This document shows positions 34,026-44,244 of a stretch of DNA of 64,000 bases, piece after piece. The stretch is taken from positions 107,415,384 to 107,479,383 of the forward strand of contig CM043951.1 of NCBI GenBank assembly GCA_014529385.2, written 5' to 3'. Position numbers and translations under genes: made by a program. The notes under the pieces were generated by a model that ran no database searches, was not told the origin of the DNA, and was given only the letters and a program-made list of their open reading frames with translations. This stretch comes from Adiantum capillus-veneris. Taxonomy: Eukaryota; Streptophyta; Polypodiopsida; Polypodiales; Pteridaceae. Numbering within the stretch: the first letter of the stretch is position 1; each line of letters starts with the position of its first letter.

Positions 34026-37000
34026 TACCCAAGAAGAACGGAAAACTCCGAGTGTGTGTCAACTTAAAGAAAGTGAATGCTGCAACAATCAGGGACAATT
34101 ATCCCCTGCCGATAACTGATCATGTTCTAGAGCGTGTATCAGGGAAAACAGCATACTCTTTTCTTGATGGTTTTTCAGGATATAACCAGCTAGCCATAGC
34201 ACTGGAAGATCAACATAAAACAGCTTTTGCAACGGAGTGGGGAATTTATGCTTATCGGGTTATGCCTTTTGGTCTAACCAATGCTCCCGCAACCTTCCAG
34301 AGGCTGATGACGCATGCTTTCAAAGAATACTTAAGGTTGTTTCTAGAAATATACATGGATGACTTATGTGTACATTCTCTTCTGAGAGATGAGCATCTAG
34401 AACACCTAAGAAAAGTATTTGAGAAATGTAGGACATATCGCATTTGTCTCAATCCTGAGAAATGTGTGTTTATGGTCCGACAGGGCAGAATTCTGGGACA
34501 TATTGTCTCACAAAACGGAATATCCACGGATTTAGAGAAGATAAAAGTTATAGTGGATATGCCTAGACCAACCAATGCGAAACAAGTACAGAGCTTTATG
34601 GGACATTGCGGATATTATAGACGATTCATTTACATGTACGCTATAATAGGCCAACCACTTTACAGGCTAATAGTGAACTTTGAATGGACAGAGGAGTGTG
34701 AGGAATCGTTCAAGAAATTGAAAGAGGCACTCATTACTGCTCCAGTCTTGAAATCACCAGATTGGGAGAAGATATTCCATGTGCATATAGATGCTTCGGC
34801 ATATGCAATAGGATGCATTCTGGCTCAGCCAGAAGAAGGAAACATGGATTTTCCTATCTGTTACGCCAGTCGACAGCTCAACAATGCAGAGAAGAATTAC
34901 ACCACAACAGAGCGAGAAGGATTAGGAATGATATATGCTGTGAAGAAATTTCGGCATTATCTTCTAGCCAACAAGTTTGTGTTTTTTACGGATCACCAAG
35001 CCTTGCTCTACCTAGTGAATAAACCATGCAATACCGGGAGAATAGTGAGATGGTTCATTATCTTACTGGAATTCGACTTCACGGTAGTAGTAAAGAAAGG
35101 AAAAACACATCTTAGAGCTGATCATCTTTCGCGATTGACGAATGGAGAAGACCCTATAGGAGTAGATGACGACATGCCAGACGCGTACTTGTTCAACATA
35201 GAAATGATACCGAAGTGGTCTCAAAATGTCGTTAACCTATTAACCTATGGAGGAGAGTTCGATAGAAGAGAATACAACCAGAAACATATTGCTATTCAGC
35301 AATCCAAGAATCTTCAATTGGTTGCAGGAAGGTTGTATCAATTGGGAAATGATCATGTTTTACGACTATGCATCAATCCTGAGGAATATAATATATATCT
35401 GCGCGAAGCACATGTTCAGGAATGTGCATTTCATTGTTCAAGAAGGAACACATATAGGAATTTGTTACAATTGGGAGTCTATTGGCCAGGAATGAAAGAA
35501 AGCGTACATGAATATGTCACTGTATGTATTGTATGTTCATCAAAACCGCCAGCAGAGTATTCGACATTATATCAGATAATGATCGCTCCAGAATGGAGTC
35601 AGTATATTGTTGAATATCTCACAAATAGAACTTTCCCAGAAGGAACGTCAAAAGCTCGTCAGAAATCTGTAGAGACAGAAGCTAGAGATTACGCTTTAAT
35701 AGGAGATCAACTCTATAAGAGAGGTAAAGACAACCAGCTTAGGATTTGCGCATCAGAGTCTGAGTATGTGATAATCCTGGAGCAAGCTCATGGAGGAGTA
35801 GGTGGAGGCCATTTCTCAGGTGATAAGACAGCAAAACTTGTCTTAGCCGCAGGAATATGGTGGCCAACATTACATATGGACGCTGAGGAATACGTTAAAC
35901 GGTGTGATGACTGTCAGCGGACCAAAGTACCACTTAAAAGAGATGATATGCCGCTTAGACCAATGATGGGGGCAAGAGCTTTTGCAAAATGGGGGATTGA
36001 TTATGTCGGACCCATTTCACCTCCTGCATATAAGACTCATGCACAATACATCATTGTGGCTACAGACTATCTAACAAAGTGGGTCGAAGCAAAGGCAACT
36101 CAAAAAGCAGATGCCAGGACCACGGCACAATTTCTATATGAATACGTCTTTGTACGATATGGATTGCCAATAGAAATTGTGAGTGATCGAGGCACACATT
36201 TTATAAATGAAGTGATAGAGATCCTTCTAGATGAATTCATGGTAATCCATAGGAAATCAGCCCCGTATCATCCACAAGCAAACGGACAAGCTGAAGCAAC
36301 AAACAAAACCATATGCACGGTCCTTACGAAGATTGTATCTGAGTCGAGAACTGACTGGGACCAGAAGTTGCATTCAACATTATGGGCATATAGGGTAGCA
36401 TATAAAACATCAATAGGAACGACCCCATATAACATGGTTTTTGGGCTAAATGCTATCTTACCAATAGAATTCTTGATTTCAACCTTAAGGGTGGCTAAGG
36501 ATCTAGAGTGGACAGGGCACGAGCTTTCTGATAGAATAGATGACCTGGAAAAGCTAGATGAGCTTCGCCTAAAAGCAGTAGCTTCTATCTACGCTCAAAA
36601 AAGGCGACAAAAGGAATTTTTTGATAAGCATGTGCGGACTAAAGAGTTTAAGGTTGGGGACTATGTCCTAGTTTACACTCTGAAACAGCATGCTAAGAAG
36701 CTTAAAAAGCGAGGGATGGGACCTCTGGTGATTAAAGATCTATCACCAAGTGGAGCCGTCAAGCTTGCTACATTAGACGGAGAAGAAATGCCCAATTGGA
36801 TTAGTGGATGCAGAGTGAAAAAGTATCTTTTGCCGCTAACCCAAGACATGCTTCTCAAAATACATCAAGAAAAGCTGCGTGTCCAGAAAAAGAAAAAGAT
36901 TGTGGAGGAAGCGCAAGCCGAGGCGAAGGAAAGAATGGAGAAAAGAAGACTACTGCGTCAGAAACAGCGCAATGAAGGAGCAATACGAATAAACGCAGTC

Positions 37001-37543
37001 AGTATAACAGAAATGGATAATGACAAAGAAGAACCCATCATTGAATGCAAAGTAGGAACCAACCAAATCAAAGCCAGAGCACTATTGGATTCAGGAGCTC
37101 AAGCTAACCTACTTTCACTCAGTTTGTATAGACAATTGACAAATGACACTAAACTACAAACTGCCAAGCAAGAGTTAAAGAGTTACTCTGAGAATTCAAT
37201 CAAAACTGTCGGATGCACAGTTTTACATATACAGATTAACCAGTATGTGTATCCTCATATGTTTTACGTGGTTGAAGACCAAGCTACACAACATCCATTA
37301 TTGCTAGGACAACCATGGCAGAAGCAATACAATGCAATGATTGACTGGAGTTCTAAATCAGTGCTTATCAAATACGAAGGTGAAAGTCAATCAGTTAAGT
37401 TCACCAAAGGAGCAGAGCCAACTCCAAAGGACAAATCCAAAGACAAAGGTAAACAACAACCAGAGAAAAAGAAGAAGCAATGGCAACCAAAAGTTTCTAT
37501 ACAACCGGATTACTCTTCGACGAGGAATCTCAACAGTGGATAA
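34004..37543 (+). CDS. pol: RT, RNase H, duplicated HHCC, integrase, second retropepsin
   Basis: A 1,179-codon frame continuing RT from IVVVPKKNGKLRVCV. Catalytic YMDD is at residues 117-120. RNase H follows (HIDAS about 260, TEREGL, FTDHQAL, RADHLSRL). Two HHCC zinc modules come next: H470-x6-H477-x30-C508-x2-C511 and H596-x6-H603-x30-C634-x2-C637. The integrase core has D666, D728 and E764 (DD35E) and a C-terminal domain (FKVGDYVLVY, MGPLVIKDL). After a basic coiled linker, a second retropepsin has LDSGAQ (D1029) and LLGQPW (about 1100). The frame begins by one-base slippage from the previous one, with no slippery heptamer visible; a lost A in CCAATTGTG fits. Confidence 0.9.
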   Translation: MGISIVVVPKKNGKLRVCVNLKKVNAATIRDNYPLPITDHVLERVSGKTAYSFLDGFSGYNQLAIALEDQHKTAFATEWGIYAYRVMPFGLTNAPATFQRLMTHAFKEYLRLFLEIYMDDLCVHSLLRDEHLEHLRKVFEKCRTYRICLNPEKCVFMVRQGRILGHIVSQNGISTDLEKIKVIVDMPRPTNAKQVQSFMGHCGYYRRFIYMYAIIGQPLYRLIVNFEWTEECEESFKKLKEALITAPVLKSPDWEKIFHVHIDASAYAIGCILAQPEEGNMDFPICYASRQLNNAEKNYTTTEREGLGMIYAVKKFRHYLLANKFVFFTDHQALLYLVNKPCNTGRIVRWFIILLEFDFTVVVKKGKTHLRADHLSRLTNGEDPIGVDDDMPDAYLFNIEMIPKWSQNVVNLLTYGGEFDRREYNQKHIAIQQSKNLQLVAGRLYQLGNDHVLRLCINPEEYNIYLREAHVQECAFHCSRRNTYRNLLQLGVYWPGMKESVHEYVTVCIVCSSKPPAEYSTLYQIMIAPEWSQYIVEYLTNRTFPEGTSKARQKSVETEARDYALIGDQLYKRGKDNQLRICASESEYVIILEQAHGGVGGGHFSGDKTAKLVLAAGIWWPTLHMDAEEYVKRCDDCQRTKVPLKRDDMPLRPMMGARAFAKWGIDYVGPISPPAYKTHAQYIIVATDYLTKWVEAKATQKADARTTAQFLYEYVFVRYGLPIEIVSDRGTHFINEVIEILLDEFMVIHRKSAPYHPQANGQAEATNKTICTVLTKIVSESRTDWDQKLHSTLWAYRVAYKTSIGTTPYNMVFGLNAILPIEFLISTLRVAKDLEWTGHELSDRIDDLEKLDELRLKAVASIYAQKRRQKEFFDKHVRTKEFKVGDYVLVYTLKQHAKKLKKRGMGPLVIKDLSPSGAVKLATLDGEEMPNWISGCRVKKYLLPLTQDMLLKIHQEKLRVQKKKKIVEEAQAEAKERMEKRRLLRQKQRNEGAIRINAVSITEMDNDKEEPIIECKVGTNQIKARALLDSGAQANLLSLSLYRQLTNDTKLQTAKQELKSYSENSIKTVGCTVLHIQINQYVYPHMFYVVEDQATQHPLLLGQPWQKQYNAMIDWSSKSVLIKYEGESQSVKFTKGAEPTPKDKSKDKGKQQPEKKKKQWQPKVSIQPDYSSTRNLNSG

Positions 37544-38115
37544 GGAAGACAAGCAATAATATAACAGCTCAACCTTGGAAAAAAACGGAGTCAAAGTTGG
37601 TATGGAGACCAAAAAAGGTTGTGCCAGAGAACACAAAGGTGGAAAACAGAGTCTTCAATACCAGACAACAGAGTGATTCCAGACAATCAAGGACAGTGAA
37701 ACAGATCTGGATTCCAAAGAAGTTCATGACGGCACAAAGCTATAGCAAGCAAATTTGGATCCCAAAGATTTGTAAACAGGAACTCCCTTCAGTACAATCA
37801 ACGGAAACTCCTAGGTATTTCAAGGCGAGGAAATCAACACAAAGAACAAAGCAGGTTTGGGTCGCAAAGAGTTTGTGGCAAGCACAAGCGAAGCGGAAGC
37901 AGATTTGGATTGTGAAAAAGAACAACAAGGTAAAGAAGAATCCATCTACTGATTCTACTACCGAAGTGCCAAAACCAACCCAAAACCCGACCACCAATCC
38001 TTCAATCAAACAAAGAGCAGCTTTATTGGAAAGACTGTTGTATCATCGCTCTACAATTGCATTGGGAACTTATGACCAAAACAACTACAATGCTTCGCCC
38101 ACAGACACTTCATAG
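37480..38115 (+). CDS. Basic W-x-x-K repeat ORF
   Basis: About 211 codons, one base back from pol and overlapping it by 64 nt. Five repeats of a (Q/L)(I/V)W(I/V/R)xK type: LVWRPKK, QIWIPKK, QIWIPKI, QVWVAKS, QIWIVKK. They are separated by Ser/Thr/Gln-rich spacers of 10-30 residues. The protein is strongly basic and has no zinc knuckle. Aromatic-basic repeats suggest RNA or DNA binding, perhaps a second nucleocapsid-like module made as a C-terminal extension of pol. Function is inference. The frame may really be fused to protease 2, with the overlap marking another one-base deletion. Confidence 0.65.
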   Translation: MATKSFYTTGLLFDEESQQWIRKTSNNITAQPWKKTESKLVWRPKKVVPENTKVENRVFNTRQQSDSRQSRTVKQIWIPKKFMTAQSYSKQIWIPKICKQELPSVQSTETPRYFKARKSTQRTKQVWVAKSLWQAQAKRKQIWIVKKNNKVKKNPSTDSTTEVPKPTQNPTTNPSIKQRAALLERLLYHRSTIALGTYDQNNYNASPTDTS

Positions 38116-39759
38116 TCGTCCGGGAGGACTCAGACTAGGAGGGGGGGAGGTATACAGGTATACAGGAGTTACAAAGCAGCTACAAGCGCCAAAAACAAAG
38201 AAAAACAAAAATTATATTACAAGGGCAGTGTCTTACATGATTTTGCAATTTTTATGTTTGATTGCGGATATTGATAATATTTATGCCCTTATATACCTTG
38301 TTTTGCAACAAGAAGAGATCAAATGATGAATTTGGGTCTCTAGACGTGTAAATATCACTAAATAAGAGTGTTTTTGGAGCTAAAAAGTGGAAAAAAGTGG
38401 TAATCCAAGTCCAAAAATCACAAATAAGTGTATATTCATATACACAGGGTTACCAGCTATTTATCGTGTATGTTTGGAATTTTTTGGCTTCAATTTGCTA
38501 TTTTCCTTTATTTTTTATGATTTTCTTAATAAAAGTAAAAGAAAAATAAAAAAGCAGGTGAAATGAGATCGGAAAAAAGAAAAGAATAGACGGTGATGGT
38601 CCTAATGACAAGGGCAACCCATGGTAAAAATTGGGTACAATTCTGAAAAAGTTGCGGAAAGCCCGAAATGACAGAATTTTGGCAAAGTGGACAGATTTCT
38701 CAGAAACAGGTCAAACGGAGTCCAAATTGAGAAATTTCAAATCCTAAAGTGCATTTCACGACGAGATAGGAGCACATGTCAAATTTGGTAACAAGTGATC
38801 CGGGAAGCCCGAAGTTAAGTATTTTTCACTTCACTTTCAAGCTCATTTCCACTATTACCTTCTTGGAGAGAGCAAAGAGCACACAGGAGCATCCGACCTT
38901 CTACCGCCTTCTACGACTGCTACGAGAGCTCAGAGGACACCAGACATGAGAGGTAGACTCGTTGCCATAAGCTTTTGATGCTTATCGTTAACTTTTGTCG
39001 CGAAAACTGACCAAAACCAAGAAACAAGAGCAGACGGGGAATGGGGAAGAACGCTAGGTAGGGGCACAACCGCCTAACCAAACCTTGCAAGAACTTAGAG
39101 GTGGGTTACCCTAGTATAGAAGATGGGTTTCTAACACTCAAAGCTCGAGAAAGAACGACTTGAAAAACCCTAGGTCAACAGAGCCTGCAAGAGGCAAACA
39201 GGAAAAAGTTGTCGAAACGACACAAAACTTCTCAGGAAGCTTAACAACATCGAGGGCAATGCAACCATGGAGTATCTCCGGTTTGGACCACCAAAAGTAG
39301 GTCGGAACAACCGATTCGGCTGCGGACACACAAAGCGTCATTTTGGCATAACGGCTGAAATTGACGACCGAATGACATGAAACTTCACAAGCAGCTTCAA
39401 ATATACATGGATGACTTATGTTTGCAAGCAAAACCCAAAAGAAAGCTGATTCACTTACCGATGGTGAAAAAGACGCTTTCGGGCAACCAAATGGAGAAAG
39501 ATGGAGAACGGGGAGCCAAAGTCAAGTTCAACCAAATAGGTGGCTTCACAACATATCCAATGAGCTGGAAATGCAACTCTCGAGAAGAAAAGTTGAAGAA
39601 ATTCAACTCCAAGGCAAAAAGACGACTTCGGAGACTGAAATGCCTATAAGGGGGCTTTTTAGCTAAACTGATGACTTTTTAAGTTGAAAACTAGTTAGCA
39701 GGGCTTAGGGCACTAGCACAAAGCATTCTTTGCACAAAAAGACCAACATTTCAAGAAAA
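38116..39759. other. Non-coding spacer between pol and second palindrome array
   Basis: No long frame with protein character. A purine-rich AGGAGGGGGGGAGG lies at 38133-38147 just after the pol stops and could act as an internal polypurine tract. A small hairpin GTGTATAT/ATATACAC lies at about 38428-38445. A 23-bp copy of the RT YMDD box sequence lies at 39399-39421. Confidence 0.55.
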
Positions 39760-40767
39760 GACATCATACGCGTATGATGTCTCACAGCATGAATTTCACA
39801 TCCATTTCAACATTTGAGTGCATAGCCTCATTCCACATGTTAATCACATCCTATGAACCAAGTATCATGAGAATTGGAGTTAGAAAACCCAAGGAAAACC
39901 AAAAAGACGCAAAGTAGGCCATAAAATTGATTTTTGGTCCTAATTTTGTCAAAATAACTCCAAACTCATTGAAACTTTGTAGGATTGTTGATTAACACAT
40001 CTACAAGCTATCTGGAACCAAAAAGCACCATTTTGACACAAAAGACATCATACGCGTATGATGTCTATTTGCACTTACAGAGCCAAAACTGCTCATTTGT
40101 CATCATACATCCATTATATATATCTAATACATGCTACATATGAAGTTTGGAACCATTTGGTCAAGTGGATCACCCCATTAGCCCAATTGAGGGAAAATCC
40201 TTCATCCAAAGCCTATTTTTGCCCAAATCCAACATACTCAAGTCCAAACCAAGATTTGAGTAGGGACAGTCCTTCACTAGTACATGGGGAGTCCACAGAA
40301 CCAATCCCATGAAAAATTGATGAAAAAGACATCATACGCGTATGATGTCTCCAGAGCCATTTTTAGCCCAAAATCTATCCAAACTTCATAAATCCACTGA
40401 ATAAGCCTATCTAAAGCCAAATCCAAGCTTATAGAGAAATTTGGTCCAAAAATACACTAAAAGACATCATACGCGTATGATGTCTCACTATGTGATTTTG
40501 GCACCTCAGGGCTTCAACCACCAAACAGAAGTGATCTACATGCCATTTGAAAGTGAACCACCAAGTTTTATCCAATTTGGATCATAAAATCCAATTCCCT
40601 TTCAAAATTTTGCCAAGAGCCTGAACTGGACTAAACTGGCCAAAACTTGACCAAATGGGATCCAAACTCAAATCCAAGCATATGATACTCATGTATACAC
40701 TATCAGCTACAAGCACAACCAATATGAAGTCATTTTGACACAAAAGACATCATACGCGTATGATGTC
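39760..40767 (+). repeat. Second array: five perfect copies of the 22-bp palindrome
   Basis: Copies start at 39760, 40044, 40328, 40463 and 40746 (spacings 284, 284, 135, 283). All five are identical at 22 of 22 positions, with AAAAGAC context on the left and GTCT on the right. The spacers share only fragments (for example ATCCAATTTGGATCA). Spacings are near multiples of about 142 bp, suggesting an old tandem repeat in which only the palindrome was kept. The array ends 167 nt before the ATG of the 3' ORF. Confidence 0.95.
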
Positions 40768-40934
40768 TCCAGCATGATTTTGAGCCCAGTTTGCATATTT
40801 TTTCACCTACCCTGCATCCTTAGGCCCTGAATAGCTCATGTTTCAATTTTCAAGTCATTTGAATAGTTAAAAGCTTCATTTCGGCTTTCAGTACTAAAAA
40901 GACGCTAACTTCTGAAATTGGAGTTACAGGATCC

Positions 40935-43900
40935 ATGGATTCCGCCAAGTCATCGGCAACAAAGAGAAAAAGACCGACAATCAAAGATGCTCTTGCAGAA
41001 GCAGAACCCTTTGACATTCCAGCAGAAACCCTCAAGCCAACCAAACTTGGGTGGAGGAAGCAGTACTGGAGAAAGAGGGAATAAAGATCTACCAGGGGAC
41101 TTTCAGAGATCCTCAAGGGCAAGCGGTGGATATACCGATGATCCCACAAGAATTGGTGGATTATAGCAGGTCAGAGAACATCAGCAGGTACCTGGAAAGG
41201 GCAGACTTGCACAGATTCTTCACCTCGAGACCATCAGGTGTAGATACAAGAAGAGTGTATGAGTTGGCAACCTCCATTCAGAAGGATGGGAAAGCCACAT
41301 TGACAGCAATAGATGGAGAGAAAGTAGAAGTACAGATCACTCCACAGCTCATTGCAGATGCATTGAAGCTGCACAACAAAGGGAGCTCTGTCAGGGAAAG
41401 AAGGGAGGCTATAGAGGTTTATGGGTCCAAGAAACAAAATGCAACCTATGGAGATATGGCAGACCAAAGAGCGGCAACCCTTTGCCGACTGTACAACCAA
41501 TTTCTCCATATTTGCAGTAAAAGACCGCAAAAGTATACGACACCGCCCCATGCCATTGCAACTACCATCACATGGGCATTGAAGAGCAATATGCCAAAAG
41601 AGGTGAATTACGCTCAACACATCCACGAGCAAGTAATTGCCATGCACAACGAGAAGCCAAAGTATATAGGAGGAGCTGAAGTTCTGACAAGAATAGCTTA
41701 TGAAGCTATTGGAGCCAGAGATCAATGGCCAAAGGTTCCCTCCCAGAATGAGTGGCTTAGAGAAGCCGATGAGGAGGAAGAACAGCCTGAAGTATCCAAG
41801 AGGGCGTCCACAAGAGCACGCAGGAAACTAGAAATAGTTTCAGAACCTGCAGAGGATGTGGATGAGCCGCTTATGAAGAAAGCAAAGAAGAAGGTTGCTC
41901 CCAAGCAAACCAAAAGTCAGAAAGCGGCAAGAATGGAAAGACTAGTGGAGCAGTTTAGAGCGGAAAGAGCTCTAAAGGGGGACTTTGAAGTGGGTTCCAG
42001 ACCCCACTAAAGTCGTAACTAGCTCAGCCAGGCCACATGTTGATCAATATGATCAATATATTAGAGCTTATGAGGAGTCAGAGGCTATACTGGAGCAGCA
42101 ACCTGTCGAGCCATACACTGAAGAGGAAGTACAGCTTTTAAAAGCTGAGCTGAAAAAGGACGACAAGGGGAAGAAGAAAGTAGATGAGTCTACTGAACCT
42201 CAAGAGAAAGACGGGAAAGCAAACAAAGGGAAAGCCAAGATGACTGAGGACAATCAGCCCTCCTTTACTGATGTACCAAGCCCAAAGAAGACGGAAATCA
42301 TTGTGGAAGAGACCACAATAGAGATGGACACGGCTGGTATGGAAAAGCCGGAGGCCGGGACCAAGGAAAAGGAGATAGATCCAATTCAGCAAAAGAAAAA
42401 TGATTATGAGGATCTGGTAGCGATAGGATACACTGAAGAAGAGGCCCTTGAGGCAGTTTATGGGATCCACCTACAAAAACAAGATGATCGGAGAGGGACA
42501 GAGGAAAAAAAGAGTACAAAAGAGAGTGAAGAGAAACTGGACGAGCAGAACGTACTAGAAGAGCCGAAGCCAGTGGAGGTGGTGGCAGAAAAGCTTTAGA
42601 GTTGACAGATGAAGATGAAAAAGACATGCACATGGTGCATGAACTGCTCAGCAAGATCAAAGAAAGATCCAAGGCAAAGGAAGTGGAGATTGAGACAGCC
42701 AAACAAAGGGAAGCCGAGTTGCAGAGAAATTAGAGAATGCTATGACTGAATCTGAAAGTCATAAAGCATCACTCTACGACGCGGAAAACGAGAGAGACGG
42801 CTTGATACTCCAGCTAGCCGAGGCTTCAAGAGAAGTAACAAGTGCACAGGAAGCAAGGGAGCGGATGGAAGATGACTTGGAGGCGGCCAAGATGAGCTCA
42901 TTGAGCTAAGGGAAAGAGTCGAGCTCCAAGAAAGAACAATCACTAGACTCAGGACTACCCCTAGAGCTAGCAGAGCAGGAACCGAACAAGAGGGAGCTCT
43001 TGTACCAGCTCTGGAAGACCAGGTCCGAAGCTTACAAAGAGAGCTAAGATTAGAGCAAGTGCAAAGGTTGCACATTGCGGAGGGATCATTGGCAGCAGAG
43101 GAGAGGCTCACTTTAGAAAATCAAACACTAAGACAGAGAATGAGACCCTCCGCAAACAGCTCCAAGATCTACAAGAGCAACAAAGAAGAGAGACAGAGAC
43201 ACCACAAGAAGAATCAGGTGGAGCAGCCATAGAGCTACCAGAAACTGGAGAGGCAACCACAATTGAAGATCCAGCCCCAGTTCAAGAGGTGGCCTCAACT
43301 TCAGGAATCTCTGAAGAAGAAGAACAAAGGCTCCATGACCAAATAGAAAAGTCAACAGAGGAGAGTGCCAAGGCGGAAATGGAATGGGAGAGGAGACTCC
43401 TAATCTCCATTAGACTTCAGGGATTAGACACAAAAGTGCTCCATGAAGAGTGGATGCAACCCAGCCTGCCTTTCCCTTTGATGAAGTTTGAAGTGATAAA
43501 GACGAAAAAGAGAATAGAGGAGGAGCAGTATGTCGCTCTTTACGAAGGCGACATCACAAAAGAGGAACAATCAAAGAAGATTGTAGATTCGCAACCTAGA
43601 TGGAGGAAAGGTTGGCTGAACAAATACCCAGCCTACCTCATCTACTTGGTAGAGGCACCAAAGGAGATTCGGGAGGATGCAACCTTCTGCCCGGTGCCAA
43701 GAGTCAGAAGCTGGAAAGAGCATGGCAGGATTGCAGAAAAGAAGCCAAATTGGCTTAATTACCCAAGGATGCCAGGACCAAAGGCAGGAGAGAGAATAGG
43801 TAAAGCCTACATGGTGAAAACCCTAACGGGCACCATCAAGCTCTTTACTGGCTCTCCTGACCTTTCGTGTCAGATGCTCAAGAAAATTTGCAGGACTCTC

Positions 43901-44197
43901 TTAGCTTGCATTGAAGTGTTCGCGCCAGATAAAGCCACGACCTCGAGTCTACTATCGACGGCCGACACAGTGACTGATATGATGTATGATCTTTCATTGC
44001 AGCCTTCTCCAAAAGTGTTGCACCTCCTATACCAGAGGATTATGTTTTTGCCTAGCTTCCACATGCAAACATTCGAAGAAGCTTTCTACACCGGCTTTTT
44101 CACCCACGAAAGCAAAATATTCGGCCCAACCTTGACCATCGGCAACCTACGATACGAATCACATTTGCAGATGCTCAAGACGACAGGACTTTATTGA
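40935..44197 (+). pseudogene. Long 3' ORF region, nuclear/coiled-coil protein of unknown function, frame-broken
   Basis: The ATG at 40935 starts MDSAKSSATKRKRPTIKDAL, with a basic NLS-like KRKRP. One-base frame steps at about 41050, 42000, 42595, 42730, 42900 and 43130 divide a region that would otherwise be about 1,085 codons. Parts: an alpha-helical domain (41051-41730; VYELATSIQKDG, VQITPQLIADALKLH), with a distant look of plant transposon-associated domains. Then a basic stretch (KKAKKKVAPK), an acidic Lys/Glu-rich segment (41985-42599), and coiled coil (about 42600-43290; ERMEDDLEAAK, LQERTITRLR, LQDLQEQQRRE). Last is a C-terminal domain (43289-44197) with RWRKGWLNKYPAYLIYLVEA and a stop at 44195-44197. 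No env-like signal or membrane segments. Athila elements carry a 3' env-like ORF; this protein is not obviously that. Confidence 0.7.
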
Positions 44198-44230
44198 CCA
44201 AGCATAAAAGTCATGTCAGGGACGACATGA

Positions 44231-44244
44231 ACGGAGGGGGGGAG
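44231..44244 (+). other. Polypurine tract
   Basis: ACGGAGGGGGGGAG ends exactly at the 3' LTR start TGTTGAG, the usual primer for plus-strand DNA. Confidence 0.85.

Noticed and set aside
38133-38147. Second internal polypurine tract as proof that the element once ended here
   Set aside because: No LTR-like sequence follows; noted only as a purine-rich stretch.
39377-39649. Second reverse-transcriptase gene suggested by IYMDDLC in an open frame
   Set aside because: Only 23 bp match the real RT box; the rest of the frame has no RT motifs.
40935-44197. Retroviral envelope-like gene
   Set aside because: No signal peptide, transmembrane segment or fusion-type motif; composition is coiled coil and basic/acidic.
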